A stretch of 64,000 bases of DNA from Hyposmocoma kahamanoa. Taxonomy: Eukaryota; Arthropoda; Insecta; Lepidoptera; Cosmopterigidae. Position numbers and translations under genes: made by a program. The stretch lies in assembly GCF_003589595.1 (NCBI RefSeq), contig NW_020654810.1:10099387-10163386 (forward strand), given 5' to 3'. The notes under the pieces are model-generated. The model saw only the letters and a program-made list of their open reading frames with translations, was not told the DNA's origin and made no database searches. Of this stretch, positions 54,911-64,000 are shown piece after piece (position 1 is the stretch's first letter; the number at the start of each line of letters is the position of its first letter).

Positions 54911-56233
54911 TTTTTCACTTCTCATGCTCTTAAAGTTCGTATTTATGCTGGGTGTAGGCTGCATAAAATAAAATCGTCGTTTAAGACCGAGGCTATGACG
55001 CCTGCGCCAACAGCCACGCAAACTAGAACTTTATAAAATACAGTTTTACTTTTGTTTTTTTAATCCATGTTATATTACAAAATTAAAAAAGTAGGCTATA
55101 GTAATTCTAACAAGTTATAAGAAATAGAAATGCATAAAAAATAAAAGCTTGTAAAATATAACTCAGCATTATGTAGATCGGCACAGCACGAGTAGAAAAA
55201 AAAGTAATGCATTGGCGGAAAGTTCTTATTTTTTCTTGGCAATAGTTGTGTTATCGTTTATTTGTAATATTGCTGTTTAATTTCCTCGCAATCGAAGTGA
55301 AAAGCAGAGTGTATAACTCGTTCATAAAACTCATTTTACCCTCGACTTAAGTATGCACTCTCGGCTCGGGTGGATATACGCGTCTCGGGTAAAATGACGC
55401 GTTTTATGTACAATCTACTATTACATGTAACTGCTTCTAACATGCAACATAAACGACAGAATAAAATTGGACTTTCAATCATGAGAATTGAGTAGTAAAT
55501 ATTACTTACATTTTTATTGGCACTCTAATTGATTAACGATATAAAAAAATATCAAATCGGAAATTTAATTACCAAAGATATTGCTTAGTTCTTTCAGTTT
55601 TATCCTTGTTATGGCTTGGTAGGATGTTATACACCATATATATATAACATGCTCCCTAGATAATTAAGCTTGCAAAATTAATAGTAGAAAAGTAAGGTAC
55701 AATTTACTTATTCTGTTTGTAGCAGTTTTCACGTAGTGTCTCAATTACGTATTGTCACTTAGTGAACTATACCGACTGTACTCGCGCCTGAACATTTTGT
55801 TTAAAATTCAAACATATCTATGTTTCTATTTTTCTTCAATCCTGTGGGTCTAAGCCCAGTAGCCTTTCATGTAGTATAGCCACATAGCTTATGCGAAACA
55901 TCATGCGTGAAGTTTCTTAAAGTCGATTTCTTGTTACTAGTTTTCTGTTTTTAGTTACAACGCTATTTTTGTACCAGTACAGTAGTAAAATAATGGTCTA
56001 TTAAAAATATCATGAACTATTCTCGGCATAAAACAAATTAAAATTATGAAAACTAGATACATAGTATGGTTCAAATCCCTACACTTACTAGGAAAAAAAA
56101 AATGTATATGTTGGTAATATGTGCCAAACAACCGCACCAATTGATTGGTCTCAACCTGGGACCTATGAGTATCAGAGCAACTGAATTTTCTATGAGTATC
56201 AGAGATTTTCTATGAGTATCAGAGAAACAGATT
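54911..56233. other. AT-rich sequence, nothing recognised
   Basis: A TATGAGTATCAGAG word is repeated three times at about 56164-56224, just before the SINE. No gene seen. Confidence 0.45.
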
Positions 56234-56475
56234 AACTGCCTCCGTGGCCGAACGGTTACCATGCCGGACTGCCACGCAGAGGTCCCAGGTTCGATTCCCG
56301 GGCCGGGAGAAATATTATTTCTATAATTATATATATGCCTATAATTATTTCTCTCGTGAGTTTGGGTGTAATTTGTGGTTGTCTATATGTGTGTCCATGG
56401 CACCCGCGACACAGGGTTTCCCTAGTGCGGGGCTATGTTGAGTGTGTGAGTTATTATTATTATTATTATTATTAT
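56234..56475 (+). repeat. tRNA-derived SINE family D, full copy
   Basis: Head ACTGCCTCCGTGGCCGAACG, box B GGTTCGATTCCCGGGCC, body TTTCTCTCGTGAGTTTGGG, end GGGTTTCCCTAGTGCGGGGC and an (ATT)n tail. Near-identical to 24968-25190. Confidence 0.92.
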
Positions 56476-56476
56476 A

Positions 56477-56605
56477 CAATTCTGGGGCACTTCCGAGACC
56501 AATTCAGTAAATTTAATTTTCCGAATTGGTTCCACCGGGAATCAAATCTAGGACCTCTGTATCCAGCACCCACATCGTAAACCATCGGGCCACCAAGGTC
56601 GTCGA
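56477..56605 (-). repeat. tRNA-derived SINE, family F
   Basis: The reverse complement begins CGACGACCTTGGTGGCCCGA with a tRNA-like head, TAGATTTGATTCCCGGTGG as box B, and ends GGTCTCGGAAGTGCCCCAGA. It abuts the tail of the family D SINE. Confidence 0.75.
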
Positions 56606-56931
56606 AACTAATGATCTTGATAAGAATAATGGCTAGATAAGATCAGCATCATCAATGATCTTAATAATAGATAAAAAGCTGACGAATCTTAGCAGATGCT
56701 TATCAAACATACCTAAGAATCATCCCAAATAAACCAGTCTTCAAATAAAGAAACTGTTTTGAGAACAACACGTCCGTTTGGGAGCAACTACGCTATAGAC
56801 AGACACATTCACAGAAACACAGACAAAAGCTTAAAAGTTATAACTCGTGTCGTTTTGGGTGCGGTTAAAAAATTACTATGCTTCTTTATTTATTACTATA
56901 CTTATTTATATACTTATATACTTATTCATTC
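56606..56931. other. Spacer, nothing recognised
   Basis: Non-coding AT-rich DNA. Confidence 0.4.
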
Positions 56932-57143
56932 CAGTAGTAGTAGAGCTCCTTGTGAAAGAGATCGTCCAGGGAAGTACTGCCACCTTACTTATTTCCGCCG
57001 CCAAGCAGTAATGTGAGCATTACTGTGTTCCCGTTTTGAAGGTTAGGGGTGCTGGTGACATTACAGGCGCATGGGACTTGTCAACTTATGTCTCAGAGTG
57101 TCGGGCGCACTGGCAGTGCCCCTCAGATCTTTGTGACTTAAAG
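56932..57143 (+). repeat. Interspersed repeat family A, copy 8 (3' truncated)
   Basis: CAGTAGTAGTAGAGCTCCTT, ATCGTCCAGGGAAGTACTGC, CGCCAAGCAGTAATGTGAGC, to CAGATCTTTGTGACTTAAAG. It stops there, 69 bp before SINE J copy 2. It is the third family A copy in 3.5 kb, all in the same orientation. Confidence 0.88.
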
Positions 57144-57555
57144 TATGTTAAGAAGTATTCGAAAATGTTTAAACGTGTTTGTGTTGCAGCCAAAGCAATG
57201 TTTATTATATACGGCGCATGGTCGCTTTCAGATTATGGGGTGTTCTTATGCTCTTCGGTGGCACAGTGATTGGTACTATGAGCGCTTGATGAGGTGGTTC
57301 CAGATTCGATCCCTTATTCGAGCCAATTAATGAAAAAAACATTTTTAAGTTGGTCCTGGTTTTAAATTATCGTTACTCTGGTACTCCTAGTACAAGAAAT
57401 TCCCTAGTTTGAGACCAGAAATTTGAAGTGATTGTCTGGCATTTTTGCCCTAAATACTTCTCTTTTTGGCATAGCTTCCAATAAAAAAGAATCTAACAGA
57501 GAGACGGTCGAGATACAACAACGCTATAAGTTGTTTATGTAAATAAGATATTATC

Positions 57556-57750
57556 ATGGATAAACCTACACATTCAATGAAGTTTGACAAACCCCAGGTC
57601 CTTGCAAAAGAAGTCTGTTATCTACCCAGGATGCTGCGAGAGACCATTGAAATTAAAAAACATCCTAATTTCAACAGGGAAGATGGTTTCTCCGTACCAC
57701 CAGTTTGGGATCCAGTATTTCCTCTAATGAAAAATCCCAAACAGACATAA
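57556..57750 (+). pseudogene. C-terminal end of a Penelope-like reverse transcriptase/GIY-YIG protein
   Basis: The 64 residues start MDKPTHSMKFDKPQVLAKEV, then YLPRMLRETIEIKKHPNFNR, EDGFSVPPVWDPVF. The pattern F..TQVLA....Y..R..RE.IEI.KHPNFNREDG....W.PV is the extreme C-terminus that follows the GIY-YIG endonuclease in arthropod Penelope-like proteins. No catalytic domain remains, so it is a remnant, although its short frame is intact. Assignment comes from the recognised tail motif only. Confidence 0.65.
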
Positions 57751-57989
57751 GGCTGCAGTACTAATTAATATGTTTTAGTTTATTCTAATTTCTATTAATA
57801 ATTAATAATAAATTAAACTTAATAAAAATTCATTCAATAAAATAATTTGTAAAACTTAATGTAGCCTAAATTGGAATGTTTTCTTTGTAAAATTAAAAAT
57901 AAGGTATTTAATTAATAACTATTGTAACTATAGTGAAAAAATAGGGCGGTTTGCATCAATATCAGATATAACTGGTTGAAGACTGTACC

Positions 57990-58129
57990 ACCTCAGTCAA
58001 CCGTGACCATGGGACCTGTACAGGGCCCGAAATGTCGGTTTGTTTGAAAAAATAAATATACGCGATTTAAATCCGGAAAAATAGTTTCATTTCCTATGTG
58101 TAACAATCGCAAAAACCTAAGAACTCGAT
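57990..58129 (+). repeat. Fold-back repeat family H, right half
   Basis: GTCAACCGTGACCATGGGAC, CTGTACAGGGCCCGAAATGT, CGGTTTGTTTGAAAAAATAA, ATATACGCGATTTAAATCCG, TAGTTTCATTTCCTATGTGT, CCTAAGAACTCGATAA. Confidence 0.85.
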
Positions 58130-58290
58130 AAATAAGATATTATTTCCACTACATCGGGGAGTATGCCGTACATTTTGAACAATTGTGAAATCTTGTCCCC
58201 GTATACTACCTACGTAAGGTAGCGTGCGGACGCTTCGGGCTTCGCCCTCCGCTAGACCTCGGCCCACGGCCTCGGCACATATGGCATTAA

Positions 58291-60569
58291 AAAAATTAAC
58301 GATGATGAGATTAATATTTACACACATATTATGGGCATAATGGATACCAGCTTACATTATGTTTATTACAGTTCTTTTATGTTTAAGTGTAGAAGAAACT
58401 TTTATGTTTAAGAAACTCGCAAACAGTTGAGAAGTTTACGTAATTTGATAAGAAATCTCGTCATCCGTAGTTAAATTGCTTAGCTCTTTTAAGCACTAGC
58501 TTTAAGTCTTAATACTACGGTCCATTCGAAGAAATTGAATTATGCTGCGGTAAAATGCGGATGAAATAGTAAAATGGCTATATACTTTTAGGTAATTTAA
58601 TTATTCGTTAGTGAAAGCCTTGTATGCCATTCCAGTCTAATAGTTGTAATGGTGAACCATTTCGTGTTCTCTTCATTTATATGTGTTTGTTAATTAAATT
58701 ATTCTAATTAGTTGATGGCACACTTTCAGTTTCGGCCGCTACTATTTCCGTATGGTGATGAGAAAAAAACACAAGCATACCATTTTGTGCAAAACTGTCT
58801 GCTAAATTAGAAATCAGAAAAAAACAGCAGTGCGGTAATCGGTCATTTATAAAAATCATAGAAATTTAGGCCAACGCTTGTTTACTGTTTTATAACAACA
58901 TGATCCACAAATCGTAATAAGCTCAGATCAGCCCGTGGACAGGGTTGTCACAGAACGTTGTCACGAACTTCATCCGGTTCTCAAAAAGACAGTGTCTCAG
59001 GTGAGAAGCCCCTCCCTATTTTCCGTATAGGTACTGGAGCTGTTGGTACGCTCACTGCCCGTTGTTTATTGCACATCTAACGGTTGCCACTGCTAAGCCC
59101 TTGAATCTAAATTCAACTATAACTCCCCTCACTGGCAACGGAGCTGTAGGCACACTCACTTCCCGACGCGATAATAGAAGATGCGTCGATCGATCCGGTC
59201 ATCCTCATCCGGACATCCAGGACATCCGATGATAAGGAGGATGTTAGTTTACCCTCTACTAGTTGCGGGCATTTCTCCAAGAGAGGCTAATTTTTCTAAC
59301 TTCGGTGGTCGAAATTTTTTTCCTAATTTCAGGAGAAACATTGAGCGGTAAGGAAAATGAACTGAAACCTACATAAGAGTATACTAGTTGGGCAACTAGA
59401 CTCCTAACAGTTACTGACTTATTTGGTCCACCGAATTCAGCTTACACCGAAATTAGGAATTATGCAACGAAGGCATAACTGCATTTAGTTTTGTATATAA
59501 TATTTTAAGGAAAAGGAACAAAAACAATCAATATTCATAAACATTTACTAATACATAATAAAATAAGGACTAATTATTAAATCGGGCCTTAAAATACTAA
59601 ATTTTTTACGAAAAGCAAACAAATTTAATCTTATGGCTATCAATTAAAAGTGAGTGAAAGAACTTGAGTTTGGCTATTTAGCTTTTTTGGCTTGCGTTAA
59701 AAAAAAATCAGGAACGCAATCTATAGCTGCAAGAAGATTCACAATTTTATTTTAGAACTTGTGTGATTAATATCTTTCATTGCTTTTTGTACATACCAAG
59801 GTAATTCATGCAACTTCAATATCTTGAGCTTTTTTCGCATGCCTCTGTCTATCTTTTTCTTTAAACCTTTCTTATAGAATTGGATCGCTTTTTATCTTTG
59901 CTTTTTTAGTAAATTCCTTCATCTCAGTGATTTCCAAGAATTCTCTTCTCTTTTGATTTTTTTATTCATTTTCAGCTCGAAGTATATATATAAAATTGCA
60001 AAAATCAATAATAGGTATTATATTACTAAATTGTCACTTTTCATACAGAATATGGCTTCGGTGGTAGCTTTTCTGAATTCGGTGGCATAAAACCCATCGA
60101 AGTCAAGTCCACGACATTCAGAAGATATACATTTTTTGATATTACTTGTAACCGACCGTACTTAATAAACCAATAAATTGTTATTGTATTTTAGTCATTA
60201 TCAATGTAAAAAATAGTAAATACAACAATAAAAATTAGTTTTTGAAATATCGTATACACCGAACTCAGAAATCAACCTAGACCAAATCCACCTAATTACG
60301 TACTTACACGCAAAAAGTCATAAAATTGGTAACAGATCTCCAGCCATACGGGTTTGATGAACAAATAACGCCAACGAAAAATAAAATGCTTCACATGTGA
60401 TGTGTAGTGTGATTCGTAACTACCACCGAATTCCAGCCAATAGGCTTATGCATGTACTAACGTGCAGCAAACTTAATATTGTGATAAAACTATTGCCCAG
60501 TTTATTGTGAAATTCACACTTCACATACGTGAACTAAAGTCTTAAATTGAATTATTGGTTCAGTTTTGA
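58291..60569. other. Non-coding sequence; GC-richer block at 58930-59290
   Basis: The block 58930-59290 contains two imperfect copies of GGAGCTGT(T/A)GG(T/C)(A/G)C(G/A)CTCACT (about 59037 and 59141), and on the minus strand GAGCCTACAG-like words. It may be the decayed ORF1 or gag of a retroelement, but no motif is decisive. The rest is AT-rich. Confidence 0.4.
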
Positions 60570-60826
60570 AAAATACCTATGACAGTTTGTATTGGATACA
60601 TTCTTAAAGCATCCAGAACAGCACATAAAAGGGCAATAAAGTCACGCGAATATGAGTTTCTCCTTAAACGGCGCATCTATAGGCTTTCACTCCCTGGAAT
60701 TAAAACCAGTTTTGCCAAAAAATTTCCTTTTTATCTACATCCACAAATTTATAACACCACTTGCCGTAAACTATCTCGAGATAAGAATGCAAGAATCTTA
60801 AAACGTGACAATACAGAGAGGTAATA
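60570..60826 (+). pseudogene. C-terminal fragment of a CR1/jockey-like reverse transcriptase
   Basis: Reads LLKRRIYRLSLPGIKTSFAK, KFPFYLHPQIYNTTCRKLS. This parallels the tail of the RT at 1949-3136 (RRKDIVIRRGPIKTSFGKRF, AHFMGPHLYTKVNSLL), with KTSF.K.F..F..P.(L/I)Y conserved. Only the last 80 or so codons are present, followed by an AT-rich tail. Confidence 0.6.
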
Positions 60827-61275
60827 GAAAAATGGCTAAGACCAGAAAGTAAGGTTTTAATAATTCATTAGTATTTTTAATAATTAAATAATTTATTAAC
60901 ATTTTTACAATTTAATCATTTTTATATAACTGAATAATGTTTTTATAATTTGGAAATAATTTGATAATGTTTACATGATCTAATAATATTTTGATAATGT
61001 TGTTACAATTGTTTAATAATGTTTTGATTGAGCCCGTAGTTCCCCCCCCCCCCCCCCCCCCCCCTCCCGGAAATCCCCATCCATAGGATCGATCGATAGG
61101 GACATCGAATCGTTGTAAGTGTAATCAAAATTCTATCTAAGTCACAGACATATATCAAGATAGACGCCTCAAGTACAGCAATGTGTATGAAAACCAAGCG
61201 TGCCACTTGTTTTGTATCCACTATGACGTCACAAGAACTATTTAGTCATGGAAACCTCCTTCCGCTCGCTCTAAG
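60827..61275. other. Spacer with a poly-C tract
   Basis: A 23-base C run lies at 61042-61064 (TTCC... to CCCTCCCGG). On the minus strand this is a G-run. Degenerate TAATNATTTT-type repeats occur at about 60860-61015. Confidence 0.7.
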
Positions 61276-61342
61276 TCGATTGATTGAACGGAATACGCGT
61301 AAACACGCGTAAACACGCGTATTCCATTCAATTAATCGATTC
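61276..61342. repeat. Near-perfect 25-bp inverted repeat with tandem AAACACGCGT spacer
   Basis: TCGATTGATTGAACGGAATA, CGCGT pairs with ACGCGTATTCCATTCAATTA, ATCGAT (2-3 mismatches). AAACACGCGT is tandemly repeated in the middle. Confidence 0.85.
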
Positions 61343-61855
61343 TAAATAGAATATTTTTTGTTCAAGTATTTGTTGATTACAAGTAGTCGTAGTTGAAATT
61401 TGACACATATTTATGTCAAATTTCAAAGCATAATAATGTTAGTGTAAACTATGTAGACTATACGTACTATACCTACATACAGAGTATTCGGTTACATAAA
61501 ATGTTAATCGATTATTCAAATAAATGTTTGTGTACTACAATTCGAAAAGCCTTTGATAAAAAAAGTTTTCCAAATATTTGAGGAGCGCATTCCCATGCGA
61601 CAAAAGCAGGTAAAAATCCAGCCAAATGTGAATCCGATTCGCGAACAAAGGATTCATACGCACGGCCCATCGTTGTTGTTTTACATGTATAATGTACATA
61701 CTACTTAATATTATATACTAAAAGCTTTAAAAATACCTATGGTAAAGTAATTGTTCATTACTTTGATTTTCAATCAAAGTAATGGACAAGATGAAATTAT
61801 TCAACCTGTAATATAAGTTAAAATAAAAACAATAATAAATAATTAGCATATATAT
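61343..61855. other. AT-rich sequence with two perfect inverted repeats
   Basis: TTGAAATTTGACA at 61393-61405 pairs with 61414-61426. CATTACTTTGATT at 61756-61768 pairs with 61772-61784 across a 3-nt loop. No gene seen. Confidence 0.6.
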
Positions 61856-62045
61856 AGTCCCACTACTGGGCACAGGCTACCTCTCACAAACAGGGTTTTG
61901 GTTCAGTTCCCACGCGGATTCCAACGCGGATTGAGAACTTCACACACATCATTAAACTGCTTTGCAGATGTGTATAGGTTTTCTTCACCGAAAAGCTCAT
62001 GATAAATTACAAATTAAATTACGCACATAAATTCCGAAAATCTCA
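61856..62045 (+). repeat. Common lepidopteran interspersed repeat, family G
   Basis: CCCACTACTGGGCACAGGCT, ACCTCTCACAAACAGGGTTT, GAGAACTTCACACACATCAT, TTAAACTGCTTTGCAGATGT, GTATAGGTTTTCTTCACCGA, AAGCTCATGATAAATTACAA. From general knowledge this module is abundant in moth and butterfly genomes. Only one copy occurs here. Confidence 0.65.
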
Positions 62046-63569
62046 AAGGTAGAGCTTATGAACACTATTAAAAGCAGAAAGATGCCGTACTTCGACCACG
62101 TCATAATGAATGATAGGTACAAAATGTTCCAACTTATCATACAGAGCATAGGTTTAAAAACATTTTGTGTCAAAAGAATTTTTTTATCTTGTCTAAGCAA
62201 GACAAAAAATTTCAACGCCCACCACCACAAAGAATAATTGAAAACACGTATTTTTTATATTAACTTAACACAAAAAATCACAAATAAAACAGAAAAATAA
62301 TAATAATAAAATAATACATATAATATAATATAATAACCAATAATAATATGTAGTATAATTTATACACATAATATAGGTTTTTTTTTTCAAACGCTACCGC
62401 ATGTCCAGGGGTTGCGGTAGCATCAACGCCCCGTAATTGCTTCCAAGGCCCTTACCCGATAGGATTCATCAGCGCCCACGGTGGGGATCACTTTGGGAAA
62501 CTATGCTCCAGACAAAAATGCAAAAATGAAGTGTCGGTAGAAAGAGGCACTCTTGTTTGAGGGGAAGGAGAGCTCGTTCTTTAGTGCGGTCATAAAATTG
62601 CGGCGTTAAAGACGTCAAGATTGCCATGGTGTTGTCCAACCTCCGATACCAGAGGAGCCCTAATAAATAGAATGATACGTAATAGTCTCCAGTATTTTTG
62701 TCATTAACAAATGGAAGTTATCAATTAACCCGCCCCAGTATACCTTATCGAGAAACCAAATTATTTTACAGCAGCTGAGCCCCATTTAATGACTACCTAC
62801 TTGTTGCACGTCAAACTACACCTTAGTTGTAGAGCTTTTAAGAATAAATTCGCCTTTATTGCTATGTTAAAATTGCTATTCTTCGCACAATCCCAACAAC
62901 ACGGTCACAAGGCTTTTGTTTCTATTTTTTGAATGAACGTTTATTAAGGCATATCGCTGACACCCCAACATTTTGGAGCTGATAACAATTTTTTGTAATA
63001 CAAAATAGAGGGGCCACAAACACAAATCAGAAACAAAAAGAAATTCTTGAAATTCATTTAAAATTTTTTCACAAGTACAGTAGTTATACATATTTAAAAA
63101 TAGAAGCGAATTCACAACAACAATCTATTTACTTACTCTTCAACGATGGCACTCGAGTAACAATGATACGTTTTGTCACCGTCATAATTATGTATTGTTG
63201 CGACATGGTCAATACAAACACTGAAAAATCGAATAAAATTCAAAGGTGGGTTGAGCGTATTTTATTTCTTAAAAGCATTACTTTTAATTTCCGGGTCACA
63301 TTGGTTCGAAACCATTTATCAATAATGGGGCTGGCTTTATCCACGATTCTAGCATAGTTATGCAAAGGGGGAAGGCTGTGAGCTTTTTGGGCACCCTGTC
63401 ACTGATTCAAATTTCATTCATATAGTGTAGTTAATTTGAATGAAAATAACTTGTAACTATTTGTATGTCCCAGATCAAAAATATAAAAATATTATTTAGC
63501 GCATGGATTATGAAACAATTTCGTATCAGAGTGCTTTTTCATTACTCATCGTAAATTATCACAGAACGT
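62046..63569. other. Non-coding; GC-richer unidentified block at 62385-62670
   Basis: 62385-62670 begins AAACGCTACCGCATGTCCAG, where CTACCGCA...TGCGGTAG forms an inverted repeat, and it continues CCCACGGTGGGGATCACTTT. It looks like an old element on either strand. No domain recognised. The rest is AT-rich. Confidence 0.4.
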
Positions 63570-64000
63570 GCCATAAACACAAAGTCTTTGTGGATTTACT
63601 GCACTTAAATTCCTTATTGGTGGTTCTATTTGCGGACGATACAACCGTTATAGTGTGTGTTAAAACCTACAACGAGTTGGAAGAAAAATTAGCCTACACG
63701 TATGAGCAGCTGTGTGAGTGGTTCTCTGCGAATGGACTTATTCTTAACGAATCGAAGTCAAACCTTATGTTGTTCTCAGAAAGAAATTCTATAACAAGGC
63801 CAATTATCACCTCCATTGTTCCATTATGTAACACCTGTAAATTCTTGGGTTTAACGCTAGACTCAAATTTGAACTGGAAGTCACATATACAAACTCTATG
63901 TCAAAAACTTGGAAGTGCTGCATACGCATTGAGGAAACTGCGCCCTCTTGTTTCCAATGTGGTATTGAGGCAGACGTATTTTGCATATTTTCATTCGTTG
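63570..64000 (+). pseudogene. CR1-like LINE reverse transcriptase, continues past window edge
   Basis: Reads DLLHLNSLLVVLFADDTTVI (catalytic FADD), then YEQLCEWFSANGLILNESKS, NLMLFSERNSI, FLGLTLDSNLNWKSHIQTL, AAYALRKLRPLVSNVVLRQT. The frame is open from about 63590 to the end. Nearly identical to 37694-38053, but without that copy's frameshift. It appears 5'-truncated near 63570. The 3' end lies outside the window. Confidence 0.88.

Larger units (their letters stand above)
57555..58129 (+). mobile_element. 5'-truncated Penelope-like element with fold-back module
   Basis: The segment bounded by the 14-bp duplication holds a Penelope-like C-terminal reading frame, about 240 bp of AT-rich 3' sequence, and the right half of repeat family H. 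The shared boundaries suggest that H is the terminal module of the Penelope-like element. Confidence 0.7.
57212..58290 (+). repeat. SINE-like repeat, family J, copy 2 (split by an insertion)
   Basis: 57212-57554 (GGCGCATGGTCGCTTTCAGA, GGTGGCACAGTGATTGG, CAGATTCGATCCC) and 58130-58290 (TTCCACTACATCGGGGAGTA, CGGACGCTTCGGGCTTCGCC) together reproduce copy 1 at 907-1411. The 14-bp AAATAAGATATTAT occurs at both breakpoints (57541-57554, 58130-58143). Confidence 0.88.

Noticed and set aside
57556..57750. Small host gene with an intact 64-codon frame
   Set aside because: The motif matches the C-terminal end of Penelope-like proteins, and it lies inside a segment bounded by a target-site duplication.

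Overview
This is an AT-rich insect nuclear sequence, most likely from a lepidopteran. Genes have no bacterial layout, and most of the window is transposable-element debris. The lepidopteran assignment is an inference. It rests on recognising several interspersed repeats typical of moths and butterflies: tRNA-derived SINEs, a fold-back repeat ending in ...CGAAACGTTGG, an AACCGACTTCAAAA repeat and a CTACCGCCAAGCAGTAATG repeat. Only one host gene is convincing. It is the N-terminal part of a class-A G-protein-coupled receptor of the myosuppressin/FMRFamide-receptor type, on the minus strand at 1-475. It is cut by the window edge, and its frame is broken at a homopolymer run (75-81). Everything to the right is its upstream region, an intron or intergenic DNA.

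Layout. 0.9-3.5 kb: a SINE, a tandem array rich in GCCAT/ATGGC words, and a 5'-truncated non-LTR reverse transcriptase. 3.5-28 kb: mostly unannotatable AT-rich DNA dotted with SINEs, small inverted-repeat (MITE-like) elements, microsatellites and hairpins. It includes a 165-bp MITE with perfect 42-bp terminal repeats, a 22-bp palindromic minisatellite, and a pogo-like relic with an HTH fragment. 28-31 kb: nested insertions, namely an RTE-type LINE inside a MITE and two ultra-short LINE tails inside older repeats. 32-38.7 kb: a CR1-like LINE (ORF1 plus the start of the endonuclease, then the RT C-terminus) interrupted by a 4.4-kb LINE carrying a DUF4780-like ORF1, RT and RNase H. 46.5-47.8 kb: a dead mariner. 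50.0-53.2 kb: an internally deleted Gypsy-type LTR element with two 345-bp LTRs, inserted into an older repeat. 57-58.3 kb: a Penelope-like C-terminus inside a SINE. 60.5 kb and 63.6-64 kb: further CR1-like RT pieces.

No coherent multi-gene system is present. The mobile elements are independent, and nearly all are broken by stops, frameshifts or deletions. The value of the window is the readable insertion history, with target-site duplications of 4, 8, 10 and 14 bp. A few structured sequences also deserve a check: the derived hammerhead-like motif in the Penelope-associated repeat, two pre-miRNA-like hairpins, and the GCCAT-rich array.
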